A stretch of 64,000 nt of DNA. It comes from DASPRG01 sp963796125 (GTDB taxonomy: Bacteria; Nitrospirota; Thermodesulfovibrionia; Thermodesulfovibrionales; SM23-35). The stretch is from assembly GCA_963796125.1 (NCBI GenBank), contig CAWCKM010000024.1, positions 1 to 64,000 on the forward strand, given 5' to 3'. The position numbers and the translations under genes are program-made. Positions 45,514 through 54,799 of this stretch are shown here, one piece after another; within the stretch, counting starts at the first letter, position 1; every line of letters starts with the position of its first letter. The notes below the pieces were generated by a model. It was given only the letters and a program-made list of their open reading frames with translations. It was not told where the DNA came from and ran no database searches.

Positions 45514-46485
45514 GTGATGAAAATATTGGTCACGGGTGGCGCCGGCTTTATAGGCTCTCATGTTGTCGACAGCTATATTGCAAAAGGTCATGAAGTAATT
45601 GTAGTAGATAACCTTTTCACGGGGAAAAGGAAAAACCTCAATGCCTCAGCTAAATTTTATCTCATGGACATCAGATCTGAGCTTTTGAAAATAGTTTTTG
45701 AAATTGAAAAGCCGGAAATTGTTAACCATCATGCGGCTCAGCCTTCTGTGCCCGCCTCTATGGAAAATCCTCTGTTCGATGCGGAAGTGAATATAACAGG
45801 CCTCGTTAACCTTCTCGAGTGCTCGGTGAAATACGGTGTCAGAAAAGTAATATTCAGCTCTTCAGGCGGAGCAATATATGGAGAAGCAGAAACCATTCCA
45901 ACCCCCGAGGAATATCCGCCCCGCCCTCTTTCTCCGTATGCCGTCAGTAAATTTGCTTCTGAACACTACTTAAACTGCTATAAAACCAATTATGGACTCG
46001 ATTTTACCAATCTTCGATACGCCAACATTTATGGACCCCGGCAAGTCCCCCACGGTGAGGCAAGTGTTATAGCCATCTTTATGGGGAAACTCCTCTCGGG
46101 CGAAGTCCCTATTATCTATCACTATGACAGGGAACCCGAAGGGATGATGAGAGATTATTGCTATGTGGAAGATGTAGCAAATGCGAATCTTATTGCCATC
46201 GATAGAGGTTCAGGAGAGACTTACAATATAGGCACCGGCATTGGTACAGTAACAACTGATTTGTATCATGCCATTCTTGCTCTGATGAGAGGCTTTGGTT
46301 ATGCACAAGAATCAATCTACGATGAGCCTCGTAAAGGACCGGCAAGAAGGGGTGATGTCAGAAGGAGCTGCCTTGACACCGGTAAAGCAAAAACCTTCTT
46401 GGGCTGGACTTCAGAAAATGACCTGAAAACTGGCTTAACAAAAACACTGAACTGGCTTTTAGGCATGCCGTCCAAGGAAAAATAA
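45514..46485 (+). CDS. NAD-dependent epimerase (UDP-glucose 4-epimerase type)
   Basis: The protein of about 323 residues has GGAGFIGSHVVDSYI at the N-terminus, the SSGGAIYGEAETI strand with catalytic Ser, and YAVSK for the Tyr/Lys pair. RYANIYGPRQVPHGEASV follows. It interconverts nucleotide sugars, probably a UDP-hexose. The start may be GTG 45514 or ATG 45517, after a GGAGGT site. It is followed 29 bases later by gspE and is probably co-transcribed with the secretion genes. Confidence 0.9.
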   Translation: MMKILVTGGAGFIGSHVVDSYIAKGHEVIVVDNLFTGKRKNLNASAKFYLMDIRSELLKIVFEIEKPEIVNHHAAQPSVPASMENPLFDAEVNITGLVNLLECSVKYGVRKVIFSSSGGAIYGEAETIPTPEEYPPRPLSPYAVSKFASEHYLNCYKTNYGLDFTNLRYANIYGPRQVPHGEASVIAIFMGKLLSGEVPIIYHYDREPEGMMRDYCYVEDVANANLIAIDRGSGETYNIGTGIGTVTTDLYHAILALMRGFGYAQESIYDEPRKGPARRGDVRRSCLDTGKAKTFLGWTSENDLKTGLTKTLNWLLGMPSKEK

Positions 46486-46514
46486 TTGTGGTATAATTTT
46501 TTTAGGAGCTGTGT

Positions 46515-48039
46515 TTGTTTAAAGAAATACATTACCTGAAGCCAGAGGAACTGCCGAAAGTCCCCATTGTCCTGGAAGGTTTATCATCCCGCTTTATCCG
46601 TGAAAACAGGGTCATCCCTCTGGAGCTCAAAAACAGTGTGCTGAAGGTATTAATGGCGAATCCCGAGGACAAAGCAACAATCGATGCCCTCAGGGTAGCA
46701 ACATCCGCAGATATCATAGTCCTTGTGAGTGACCCTGCAGCACTTGACGAATACATATCCAGATTTTATGGCCAGGAATCACAGAACATAAACAGGATTA
46801 TCGAAGATATAGGAGAACGCGGGCTTGAATTTCTGAAGGAAGAGGAAGAGGACATAGGGTACCTCAAGGATTTAGCCTCAGAGGCACCTATCATTAAGCT
46901 TGTCAACCTCTTCATAACGAGGGCTGTTGAGAGCAGGGCAAGCGATATCCATATCGAGCCATTTGAGGATGAATTGAAAGTAAGATACCGCATTGACGGA
47001 ATTTTACACGACATCGAATCAGTGCCAAAGAAACTCCAGGCAGCAATTGTATCGAGGATCAAGATCTTAGCGAAGTTGAATATAGCCGAAAGGAGATTGC
47101 CGCAGGACGGGCGTATCAGAATAAAAGTAGGTGAGAAGGAGATAGATATCAGGGTATCAACAATACCTGTTCTGTATGGCGAAAGTGTCGTCATGAGGCT
47201 CCTCGACAAGGAGAGCATCGTCATAGATCTCGATCTCCTGGGATTCTCTCCACAGACACTCTCTGCCTTTGATCAGCTTATCAAAAAACCGAATGGCATT
47301 GTGCTCGTTACGGGGCCTACCGGAAGTGGAAAGACCACGACCCTGTATGGTGCACTGGATAAAATAAATTCCCCCGATAAGAAGATCATCACTGTTGAGG
47401 ACCCCGTTGAGTATCAACTGAAAGGGGTCAACCAGATACAGGTAAAACCGCAGATTGGTCTGAATTTTGCCAACACCCTGAGACACATTGTCAGGCAGGA
47501 CCCGGATATCATCATGATCGGCGAGATTAGAGACCTCGATACTGCGGAGATAGCCATACAATCAGCCCTGACAGGACATCTCGTATTCTCTACATTACAT
47601 ACAAATGATGCACCGAGTGCGATAACGAGACTCCTTGACATGGGAGTAGAAAACTTTCTCCTTTCTTCTACAATGAGAGGGATTCTCGCCCAGAGGCTTG
47701 TCAGGGTCATCTGCCCGGACTGCAAAGAAAAAGACCCTTCGACTGTTGACAAGGAACAATTGACCATGCTCGGTATCAGGGGTGATTCAACTCTTTATAG
47801 AGGAAAAAGGTGTGAAAAATGCGCCTTCACAGGCTTCTTTGGCAGGTTAGGGATATTCGAACTTCTCCTCGTTGATGATGATATACGCACGTTGATCCTG
47901 AGGAACTGCTGATTCAAACCAGATAAGGGAGGCTGCAAGAAGGCATGGCATGAAAACCTTGCTTGAAGATGGTGCAGAAAAAGTGAAAGCGGGCATGACA
48001 ACCCTCAGCGAGGTCCTCAGGGTTACACAGGAAGTATAG
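46515..48039 (+). CDS. gspE: Type II secretion ATPase GspE (frameshift at the C-terminus)
   Basis: The start is a TTG at 46515 behind an AGGAG. The protein has an N-terminal E-domain, Walker A GPTGSGKTTTLYG, an Asp box IGEIRDLDTAE, a His box HLVFSTLHTNDAPS and the zinc site CPDC ... CEKC. Near 47908 the frame shifts and continues as ADSNQIREAARRHGMKTLL to the end VLRVTQEV, just before gspF. One extra base explains it. It powers pseudopilus assembly and is distinct in sequence from the two pilB genes. Confidence 0.93.
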
Positions 48040-49233
48040 ATGGCGATTTTTTCATACCGTGCAACCACATTGGATGGTACCATTATGGAAGGAGTCATCG
48101 AGGCAGCAGATGAAAAGGCTGCTGTTGAAATACTGAAAAATACAGGTATCATTCCCCTGAAGATCGCTGCTCCCAGGGAAAGTATTAAAAAAAGACTCTC
48201 CCTGCGGTCTTCAAAAGGTGATCTCCTGATATTCACGACCGAGCTGTCAGAGCTTCTCCATGCAGGACTTCCTCTTGACAGGAGTCTCAACATACTCTCT
48301 GAGATATCTGAGAGCAAAGAGATGAAGAACATCGTCCAATCGATTCTTAAATCCATACGGGAAGGCAGTTCCTTTTCTGATTCTCTTGCACGGCACCCAA
48401 AGGTATTTCCAAGACTTTATGTAAACATGACAAGAGCCGGTGAAGCCGGAGGTGTGCTGGATGTAGTACTGGATAAACTGAACGAATTCCTCGAATCCAC
48501 GAAAGAATTAAAAGAGCATATTGTTTCTGCAATGATATATCCGGCAATATTGACTGTAGCAGGTGGCGCATCGATCATTATTCTTCTCACATACGTTCTC
48601 CCAAAATTCTCTCTCATTTTCGCGGAGCTTGGAGGTTCATTGCCACTTTCAACTAAAGTCATCCTCACTTTCAGTAATGGTCTGAAATCATACTGGTGGG
48701 CTGTCGCACTTTCAATACTGGCTGGCTGGATAATCTTCAAGAGTTATATCAAGTCTGATACAGGCAAATACAAATGGGATGCTTTCAAACTGAAGGCAGT
48801 AGGCGAGGTCATACAAAAACTTGAGACAGCCCGCTTCTGCAGAACTCTCGGCACACTTCTCAAAAGCGGCGTGCCGCTCCTTCAGGCATTAACCAATGCG
48901 AAGGATGTCATAAGCAATCGGGTAATCGCTTCTGCCATTGATGGCGTTTTAAAAGGCGCAAAGGAAGGCAAAGGAATAGCTGTCCCCCTTTCTGAAGCGC
49001 ATGTCTTTCCACCCCTTGCACTCTCGATGATTAAGGTCGGTGAAGAAACAGGACAGTTAGACAGTATGCTCCTGAAGGTTGCTTCTACGTATGAGAAAAG
49101 CCTGAGGGTGGCTATAAAGAGGTTCGTGAGTCTCTTCGAGCCTGTTGTAATTCTCGGAATGGGTCTGATCATTGGCTTTATCGTCATCTCAATGCTCATG
49201 GCCATATTCAGCATGACAGAACTACCTTTTTAA
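48040..49233 (+). CDS. gspF: Type II secretion inner-membrane protein GspF
   Basis: The 397-residue protein has two T2SSF domains (about 70-190, 270-395) with GEAGGVLDVVL and GEETGQLDSML and three membrane spans. It couples the GspE motor to the pseudopilus platform. It starts directly after the gspE stop with no gap. Confidence 0.93.
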   Translation: MAIFSYRATTLDGTIMEGVIEAADEKAAVEILKNTGIIPLKIAAPRESIKKRLSLRSSKGDLLIFTTELSELLHAGLPLDRSLNILSEISESKEMKNIVQSILKSIREGSSFSDSLARHPKVFPRLYVNMTRAGEAGGVLDVVLDKLNEFLESTKELKEHIVSAMIYPAILTVAGGASIIILLTYVLPKFSLIFAELGGSLPLSTKVILTFSNGLKSYWWAVALSILAGWIIFKSYIKSDTGKYKWDAFKLKAVGEVIQKLETARFCRTLGTLLKSGVPLLQALTNAKDVISNRVIASAIDGVLKGAKEGKGIAVPLSEAHVFPPLALSMIKVGEETGQLDSMLLKVASTYEKSLRVAIKRFVSLFEPVVILGMGLIIGFIVISMLMAIFSMTELPF

Positions 49234-49235
49234 AA

Positions 49236-49709
49236 ATGCAAAATGCAAAAAGCAAAATCCAACATGTAAAATCAACCATCCCGGATACTGGCTTCACACT
49301 CTTGGAAACCATCATCGTCCTTTTTTTCATGGCGCTCATCCTCGGACTCTCCACTGTCTTTTTTGCCAACACCTTGCCATCAAACAGACTTAATGCAACA
49401 GCCAGAGAGATATCGGCAACCATCCGGCATGCCAGACACATCGCCCTCATAAACGGCGAAAAACAGACAATGACAATAAACCTTGACTCCCGATATTACG
49501 GCATAGAGGGTATTGCTCAGAAAAGTATCCCATCAGGTATTACTCTCAAGGTTATAGATCCTTTATTAGGGGAGGTTCGCAAGGGTGAATACCCTGTCGT
49601 ATTTCATGCGACCGGCGCTATGGAAGGCGGAACCATTGTATTGTCTTCAGGGAAGAAAATAGTAAGCATACAGTTAGACCCTGTAGTTGGATCGGTGGTG
49701 ATAAGATGA
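49236..49709 (+). CDS. gspH: Pseudopilin of the GspH type
   Basis: The 157-residue protein has a prepilin signal: a leader ending DTG, then FTLLETIIVLFFMALILGL (cleavage before F, with E5 at the right position). The GspH-type C-domain has SATIRHARHIALINGEKQTM and GGTIVLSSGKKIVSIQLDP. It would sit at the tip of the pseudopilus. The leader contains a low-complexity stretch (GCAAAATGCAAAAAGCAAAA), and the gene order from gspF to here skips gspG. Confidence 0.85.
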   Translation: MQNAKSKIQHVKSTIPDTGFTLLETIIVLFFMALILGLSTVFFANTLPSNRLNATAREISATIRHARHIALINGEKQTMTINLDSRYYGIEGIAQKSIPSGITLKVIDPLLGEVRKGEYPVVFHATGAMEGGTIVLSSGKKIVSIQLDPVVGSVVIR

Positions 49710-50185
49710 TGAATAAAATGACACGGGGAATCGGTAACACAGAGCATAGGAGATATTCCTTTTTCACCGTTTCACCGTTTCACCGCTTCGCCGGTTCAGT
49801 GAATTCAAAGACAGGGGGCTTCACCCTTCTGGAGATCCTTGTGACCCTTGCACTTTTAGGCATTGCAATAACCGTAATCCTCCAGCTCTTCTCCTCTAAT
49901 TTGAGGGCCTTATCAGTATCCAAGGATTATGTCTCAGCCGCCATAAGGGCTGAGGCAAAGATGAGAGAGATCCTTGAAGATACGGATCTCACCGAAAAAT
50001 CATGGAGCGAGGTAACTGATGAGGGCTACAGATTTGATGCCGCAATAACAGAAACGCTAAAAGAAAGAACAGAGAATCTTCAGGTCCGAATGCTTGAGAT
50101 CGCCCTTACTGTGCAATGGTCAGAGGGATTAAAAACAAAATTTCTCACCCTGAAGACATTAAAAGTTGTGATTAAACGGATTTGA
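49706..50185 (+). CDS. gspI: Pseudopilin of the GspI type
   Basis: The prepilin signal is TGG then FTLLEILVTLALLGIAITV, followed by a GspI-like C-domain (AAIRAEAKMREILEDTDL). From ATG 49706 the leader is 37 residues, unusually long, and its DNA is made largely of the tandem unit TTTCACCG (49761-49785). A GTG at 49799 would give a normal 6-residue leader but has no ribosome binding site. It overlaps gspH by 4 bases. Confidence 0.8.
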   Translation: MMNKMTRGIGNTEHRRYSFFTVSPFHRFAGSVNSKTGGFTLLEILVTLALLGIAITVILQLFSSNLRALSVSKDYVSAAIRAEAKMREILEDTDLTEKSWSEVTDEGYRFDAAITETLKERTENLQVRMLEIALTVQWSEGLKTKFLTLKTLKVVIKRI

Positions 50186-50200
50186 AGGTATCATGCAGGA

Positions 50201-50843
50201 ATGAAAAACAAAGGCTTTACCCTCCTTGAGCTATTGATATCCATTGTGATACTCGGGATTATTATCGTTATCTTAGTCGGTGCTTTGAGACTTGGTTTTC
50301 GTTCTGTTGAGACAGGCGAACAAAAGATAGAGTCCCTCGAGAGGATGAGGGTATCGTTTTCCATTATCGATTCACAGATTCAGTCCCAAACCCTTTTAAA
50401 ATACCAGAACGAAGAAGAAACAGCAGAAGTAGAGACGACAGGAAGATATTACTTCGAAGGGGAAAGGGATTCCCTTCAGATTTCGACAAACTACTCAATC
50501 TGGGGTGGCCAGAAGGGGTATGTGATTGTTGCCTATAGTGTTTCATCAGAAGGAAAGGGAAAAACCACCTTGAACGCGTCAGAACATATCGTGGGAGTGG
50601 AAGAAACAAAAGCGACAAAACTATTAGATGCCTTCGATGATATTTATTTTGAGTATTTCTACAAGGGTCCTACTGACGAGGTAGGAAGCTGGGTTGAGCA
50701 ATGGACAGACTCTGCTACTATACCAGAGAAGATAAGAGTACATCTCATTCAAGGGAGGAAAAGACCTTGCTCTGGTTATTCCTGTCAGGGTAGGAAGATT
50801 GATGTTACAAACTCCCCTCGGTACAGATACTGATGAAGAGTAG
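50201..50843 (+). CDS. gspJ: Pseudopilin of the GspJ type (frameshift near the end)
   Basis: Prepilin signal MKNKG then FTLLELLISIVILGIIIVI, followed by LGFRSVETGEQKIESLERMR typical of GspJ. Near 50760 one frame ends in an unlikely cysteine-rich tail (RKRPCSGYSCQG), while the other gives DLALVIPVRVGRLMLQTPLG to a stop at 50841-50843. The second is the expected C-terminus, so a frameshift is likely. It is a minor pseudopilin at the tip. Confidence 0.82.
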
Positions 50844-50851
50844 GATATACT

Positions 50852-51822
50852 ATGATCAAACAGAGCGATAACGGAAAGAAATAAAAAGAACTGCAACAGC
50901 AGAAAAGGGAATTGCTTTGCTCATGACGTTATGGGTATTGACCATCATGATGGTCCTCGTCCTCTCCTTTTCCTACATGACAAGAACTGAGACATATGCT
51001 ACGTTATCCTTTAAGGAAGGAACGGAAAAAAAATTACTCGCTGAGGCAGGGATAGAAAGAGGCATTTTGGAACTCTTTTACAGAAATGCAAATAAAAATC
51101 AGGCCATTACACTTGAAGGGTATGAGGTATGGAAAATAGATGACACATCCTATAAGGACAAAATGGGAGAGGGAGAGTACTCTGTCAGGATTATTGATGA
51201 GTCAGGGAAGATAGACATCAATGCGATGACTGATGCGAACTCGGATATTTTACGAAATCTTCTCAAAAACCTGGAGGTTCAGGAGGAAGAGGTTAACACT
51301 ATTGTGGATTCTATATTGGACTGGAAGGATGCTGATGACCTACACCATCTGAGCGGTGCTGAGAGACGAATACTATATGTCCCTGCCAAATCCATACAAG
51401 GCAAAGAATGCAAATTTTGATACACTGGAAGAACTCCTGCTCGTTAAAGGAATGACCAGTGAGATTCTTTATGGGAATAAGGAGAAAAAGGGTATCATTG
51501 ATCTGCTTACAATTTATTCAAGGACAAAATACAAATAAATATCAATGCAGCTCCAAAAGAAGTATTGATGGCTATTCCGGGTATCACTCCGGAGATCGCT
51601 GATTCAATAATAAGCTTCAGGGAACATGATGAGATTAAGAATGCAGCGGAAGTAGGGATCCCACCAGGTACAAAATATGTTACTTTTGGAGACTCTTATA
51701 CATATACCATTGATAGTTCCGGGATCAAAGGGAATGCAAAGACTGGCTTCAAGATCAGGGCAACAGTTAAAATTGAAGGAGGTAATAATTACAGGTATCT
51801 TTATTACAAGAGTCCTGCATAG
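50852..51822 (+). CDS. gspK: Minor pseudopilin GspK (several frameshifts)
   Basis: Reading starts at ATG 50852 (MIKQSDNGKK). A shift near 50885 joins to KGIALLMTLWVLTIMMVLVLS, the prepilin-like hydrophobic helix, and ESGKIDINAMTD follows. A shift near 51363 gives DEYYMSLPNPYKAKNANFDTLEEL, and a last one near 51535 gives INAAPKEVLMAIPGITPEIAD. The K-specific helical insert is present. GspK caps the pseudopilus tip. It lies between gspJ and gspL with tight spacing. Confidence 0.85.
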
Positions 51823-51830
51823 AGAAAACA

Positions 51831-53387
51831 ATGACAGCCACAATCGTTCTTAAGAAGATAACAACCTTTGCATCTGCTTCAGCAGCATTCCTGAACAGGA
51901 TAGGGAAACCTGTATGGAGAGTGCTTACCTTTAGTCCCTCTGATGACATCATCTCACTAAAGAAGTCACTCTGTGTGTCTCTTGAGAAGGGTAGCGTGTC
52001 CGTAGTTTTTGGCTCAAGGTTTTTGTCAAAGATTAAGATCAAGGGGTTTAGAAGTTATTCCTTTGAGGAAGACCGGTATCCGCAACCAGAAAACCTTGCC
52101 TCCTCTGTAGCTCTGGCTATGAATGACCTTAAAGCAACGCGGACAGATATAACCCTGAGCATTCCAAAGGCATGGGTTATTATCAAAACAGCAGAGTTCC
52201 CGTCAACCGTTAAGGAGAACCTCGCTGATGTCCTCTCCTATGAGTTAGACAGGCTGACCCCTTTCAGCCCGGATGAAGCTCTCTATGATTTCAGGATATT
52301 AAAGGATGATGCAGGGAAACTCACTATACTCCTTATGGCAGCGAAGGCAGACCTGATACACCAGTATACAGACGCCCTCAAGGAAAGAGGTATCAATGTC
52401 AGCAGAGTAACAGTCAATCTCTCCGGCATGGGAACGCTCTGTCGGTATATTGAAAAAGGGACTGATACCATCTTTATGGAAATAGATAAAAATGAATTTG
52501 AAGGTGCTCTATTTGTTGATGGTTATATCACCGGAATCTTGACAGGCGGTTTTCCCTCAGAGAACGAGAAATCAAAAATAGATACTATTTCGGGAGAAAT
52601 CCTTCCTCTTTTGGATGCTGTTAAAACACAGGGCAAGTCGCCCCAGATTGTATTCCACTTGAAGGGTCTCAGTCCCTCTTTTCAGGAACAGTTGAAACTT
52701 CAGATGAACGTGCCCCTAAAGATACTGAATGGAACACCAATCAAACTCAGACCATCCGGGGCCCAAAAGGAAGTCCCCTATGCAGCCACTGGCGGAGTCC
52801 TGGAGTCCCTGTGGACAAAGTCAAAGGGACTGGACCTCATAAAAAAGGGCATATATGAAAAACAGAAGACCCCCTTTGCCATAACAGCAGTACTTATCCT
52901 TGCTATCCTCATTATGTGGGCTCTTTACATGGTTGCGCCTCTCCGTATTGAAGGGAAGAGGCTTGAGGAGATCGACCATCAAATAACATTGAGGAAGGAA
53001 GATGTAAAAAAGGTCCAGGCTCTGAAAAAAGAGATAGAAACCGTAAACAGTGAAGTCTCAGCAATAAATAATTTCAAAGGGAGCAGGCAACTGGTACTTG
53101 ATGTTCTGAGAGAACTCACGTCTACCCTACCCCAGACCACATGGTTAACAAGGATCAGGATTACAGATACAACGGTTGATATTGAAGGTTATGCAGGCTC
53201 AGCCACAGGTCTTATCCCGAAGCTTGAGGCATCGAAATATTTCAAAAAAGCCGAGTTTGCGTCTCCAACCTTCAGGGATGCAAGACAGAATGCTGACAGA
53301 TTCATTATAAAGATGGAGATAGAGGGTACAAGGATAGAACTTCCCAAAGTGACTGCAGCCATAGAGGCGGAAGATGAAGAAGAGTAA
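51831..53387 (+). CDS. gspL: Type II secretion inner-membrane protein GspL
   Basis: The 518-residue protein has an actin-like cytoplasmic domain (about residues 40-340, PilM-like; e.g. ITLSIPKAWVIIKTAEFP) and one membrane span at about 352-368 (ITAVLILAILIMWALYMVA). A periplasmic PilN-like ferredoxin fold follows (LTSTLPQTTWLTRIRI). GspL links GspE to the periplasmic parts. It starts 8 bases after gspK and overlaps gspM by 14 bases. Confidence 0.88.
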   Translation: MTATIVLKKITTFASASAAFLNRIGKPVWRVLTFSPSDDIISLKKSLCVSLEKGSVSVVFGSRFLSKIKIKGFRSYSFEEDRYPQPENLASSVALAMNDLKATRTDITLSIPKAWVIIKTAEFPSTVKENLADVLSYELDRLTPFSPDEALYDFRILKDDAGKLTILLMAAKADLIHQYTDALKERGINVSRVTVNLSGMGTLCRYIEKGTDTIFMEIDKNEFEGALFVDGYITGILTGGFPSENEKSKIDTISGEILPLLDAVKTQGKSPQIVFHLKGLSPSFQEQLKLQMNVPLKILNGTPIKLRPSGAQKEVPYAATGGVLESLWTKSKGLDLIKKGIYEKQKTPFAITAVLILAILIMWALYMVAPLRIEGKRLEEIDHQITLRKEDVKKVQALKKEIETVNSEVSAINNFKGSRQLVLDVLRELTSTLPQTTWLTRIRITDTTVDIEGYAGSATGLIPKLEASKYFKKAEFASPTFRDARQNADRFIIKMEIEGTRIELPKVTAAIEAEDEEE

Positions 53388-53925
53388 GACACTGATAGTT
53401 TCCATACCTTTAGCAATTATCCTGATGGGGCTCCTTACCTATCAGTACGGGTATTTGAGGATTCAGTCAGAATTAGCGACTATCCGGGAGGAACAGGCCA
53501 TAAAAACAAAGACACTCGAAAAATATATCAACCTGATCTCGGAAAAACCTGCTCTGGAAAAGAAACTTGCCGCCCTGAAAGAGACAAGGAAAGCAGATGA
53601 TTCAAAACTAATAGGAGAACAGACACCCTCTCTCGCAGCAGCACAACTGCAGGAGATAGTAAAAAGTTCTATTACCGGAAGGGGTGGAACAATATCGAGT
53701 GAACGGGTCGGAAAACCGGAGGACTTCGAAAAATTTAAAGTTATCAGCGTCAGTGTAGATGCTGTAATACCGGATTCGAGGGTCCTGAGCGATATTCTTT
53801 ACTCCATCGAAACAAGGACACCCTATCTCGTTATAAAGGAACTCGATACAAGAGTCAAGAATTACAGGGATCCGAGAGAACTTATGGTAAAATTAGATGT
53901 AACTGCTTTAACATCTGGGAAATAA
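53374..53925 (+). CDS. gspM: Type II secretion protein GspM
   Basis: The 183-residue protein has one N-terminal membrane span (about residues 7-24, LIVSIPLAIILMGLLTYQYG), a coiled-coil region and a periplasmic ferredoxin-like domain. It partners GspL. Identification rests on its place after gspL and on its topology more than on sequence motifs. Confidence 0.75.
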   Translation: MKKSKTLIVSIPLAIILMGLLTYQYGYLRIQSELATIREEQAIKTKTLEKYINLISEKPALEKKLAALKETRKADDSKLIGEQTPSLAAAQLQEIVKSSITGRGGTISSERVGKPEDFEKFKVISVSVDAVIPDSRVLSDILYSIETRTPYLVIKELDTRVKNYRDPRELMVKLDVTALTSGK

Positions 53926-53926
53926 C

Positions 53927-54595
53927 ATGCAGAGATTTAGCCGTCTGTTAAAAAACATTAATGTATTAAATATTATTCTGCTTGTTGCTGCCATCCTGTT
54001 GGCCGACTATGTAGTTCTTCCTCTTCTGAACGTGAAAGTAAAATATATACCGGCTATCTCTAAAAAAATATCCTCTGAAAAAGAGGAAAAACCTGCCCAG
54101 AGCCAAACAGCAAACCCTGCGGATTATACCATTATTGCTGACCAGAACCTCTTTCATCCTGAAAGGAAGATTCCCCCTGAGAAAAAAGAAGAAGCCGCTC
54201 TGCCCAAGCCAGAGTTTGTCCTGTATGGCACAATGATAACGGATAACACAAGCTTTGCATATCTGGAAGATAAAAAGTCCCCTCGCAGCACGCCTGGAAG
54301 AGGGAAGAGACAAACTGCATTGAAAAAGGGGGACACCATGAGCGGTTATACATTGAAAGAGATAGACCATGACAAAGTGGTCATGGTGAGAGGGGAAGAT
54401 ACCTTGACCGTGAAAGTTATAGACAGCAGCGTAAAGAAAGACAGAGAGGGTGTTTCTACTTCGACTGCGGCTTCTGCCCCTCCTGCTCAGGTAAGGCCTG
54501 TCCCCGGCGCTCAACCCCAAAGACCTGCGACACAGCCTCCCGCGCCTGACCAGGCAGTAAAACCGCGAAGAACACCTTACCGGCCTCCCCAGTAA
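53927..54595 (+). CDS. Type II secretion protein of the GspC/GspN (PulC-like) type
   Basis: The 222-residue protein has an N-terminal membrane span (about 15-35, NIILLVAAILLADYVVLPLL) and a PulC-like homology region (about 65-155: ADQNLFHPERKIPP, then VLYGTMI, GDTMSGYTLKEIDHDKVVMVRGEDTL). A Pro/Ala-rich tail (about 165-222) follows. The HR domain of GspC contacts the secretin N0 domain. There is no PDZ domain. It starts 1 base after the gspM stop. Confidence 0.8.
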   Translation: MQRFSRLLKNINVLNIILLVAAILLADYVVLPLLNVKVKYIPAISKKISSEKEEKPAQSQTANPADYTIIADQNLFHPERKIPPEKKEEAALPKPEFVLYGTMITDNTSFAYLEDKKSPRSTPGRGKRQTALKKGDTMSGYTLKEIDHDKVVMVRGEDTLTVKVIDSSVKKDREGVSTSTAASAPPAQVRPVPGAQPQRPATQPPAPDQAVKPRRTPYRPPQ

Positions 54596-54674
54596 GAACA
54601 GAAAACCCGTTTTAGGATTTGAAGCTAATGCGGTGTCTCACAAACGACTGGCGTTATGAACAACTCAAAAGGGA

Positions 54675-54749
54675 TGTCATTCCCGCAAGCGGAGCGCGTC
54701 GGGAATCCTTCTGAAAGACCAGAAAGATTCCGGACAAGCCGGAATGACA
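54675..54749. repeat. Dispersed palindromic repeat, TGTCATTCCCGC type
   Basis: The left arm is TGTCATTCCCGCAAGCGGAG and the right arm CCGGACAAGCCGGAATGACA. The copy lies between the convergent gspC/N-type and gspD genes. Confidence 0.8.
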
Positions 54750-54799
54750 AAGTGACGCCAATATTAAGACTTTACAGTAATTTTGATAACACCATTTGT

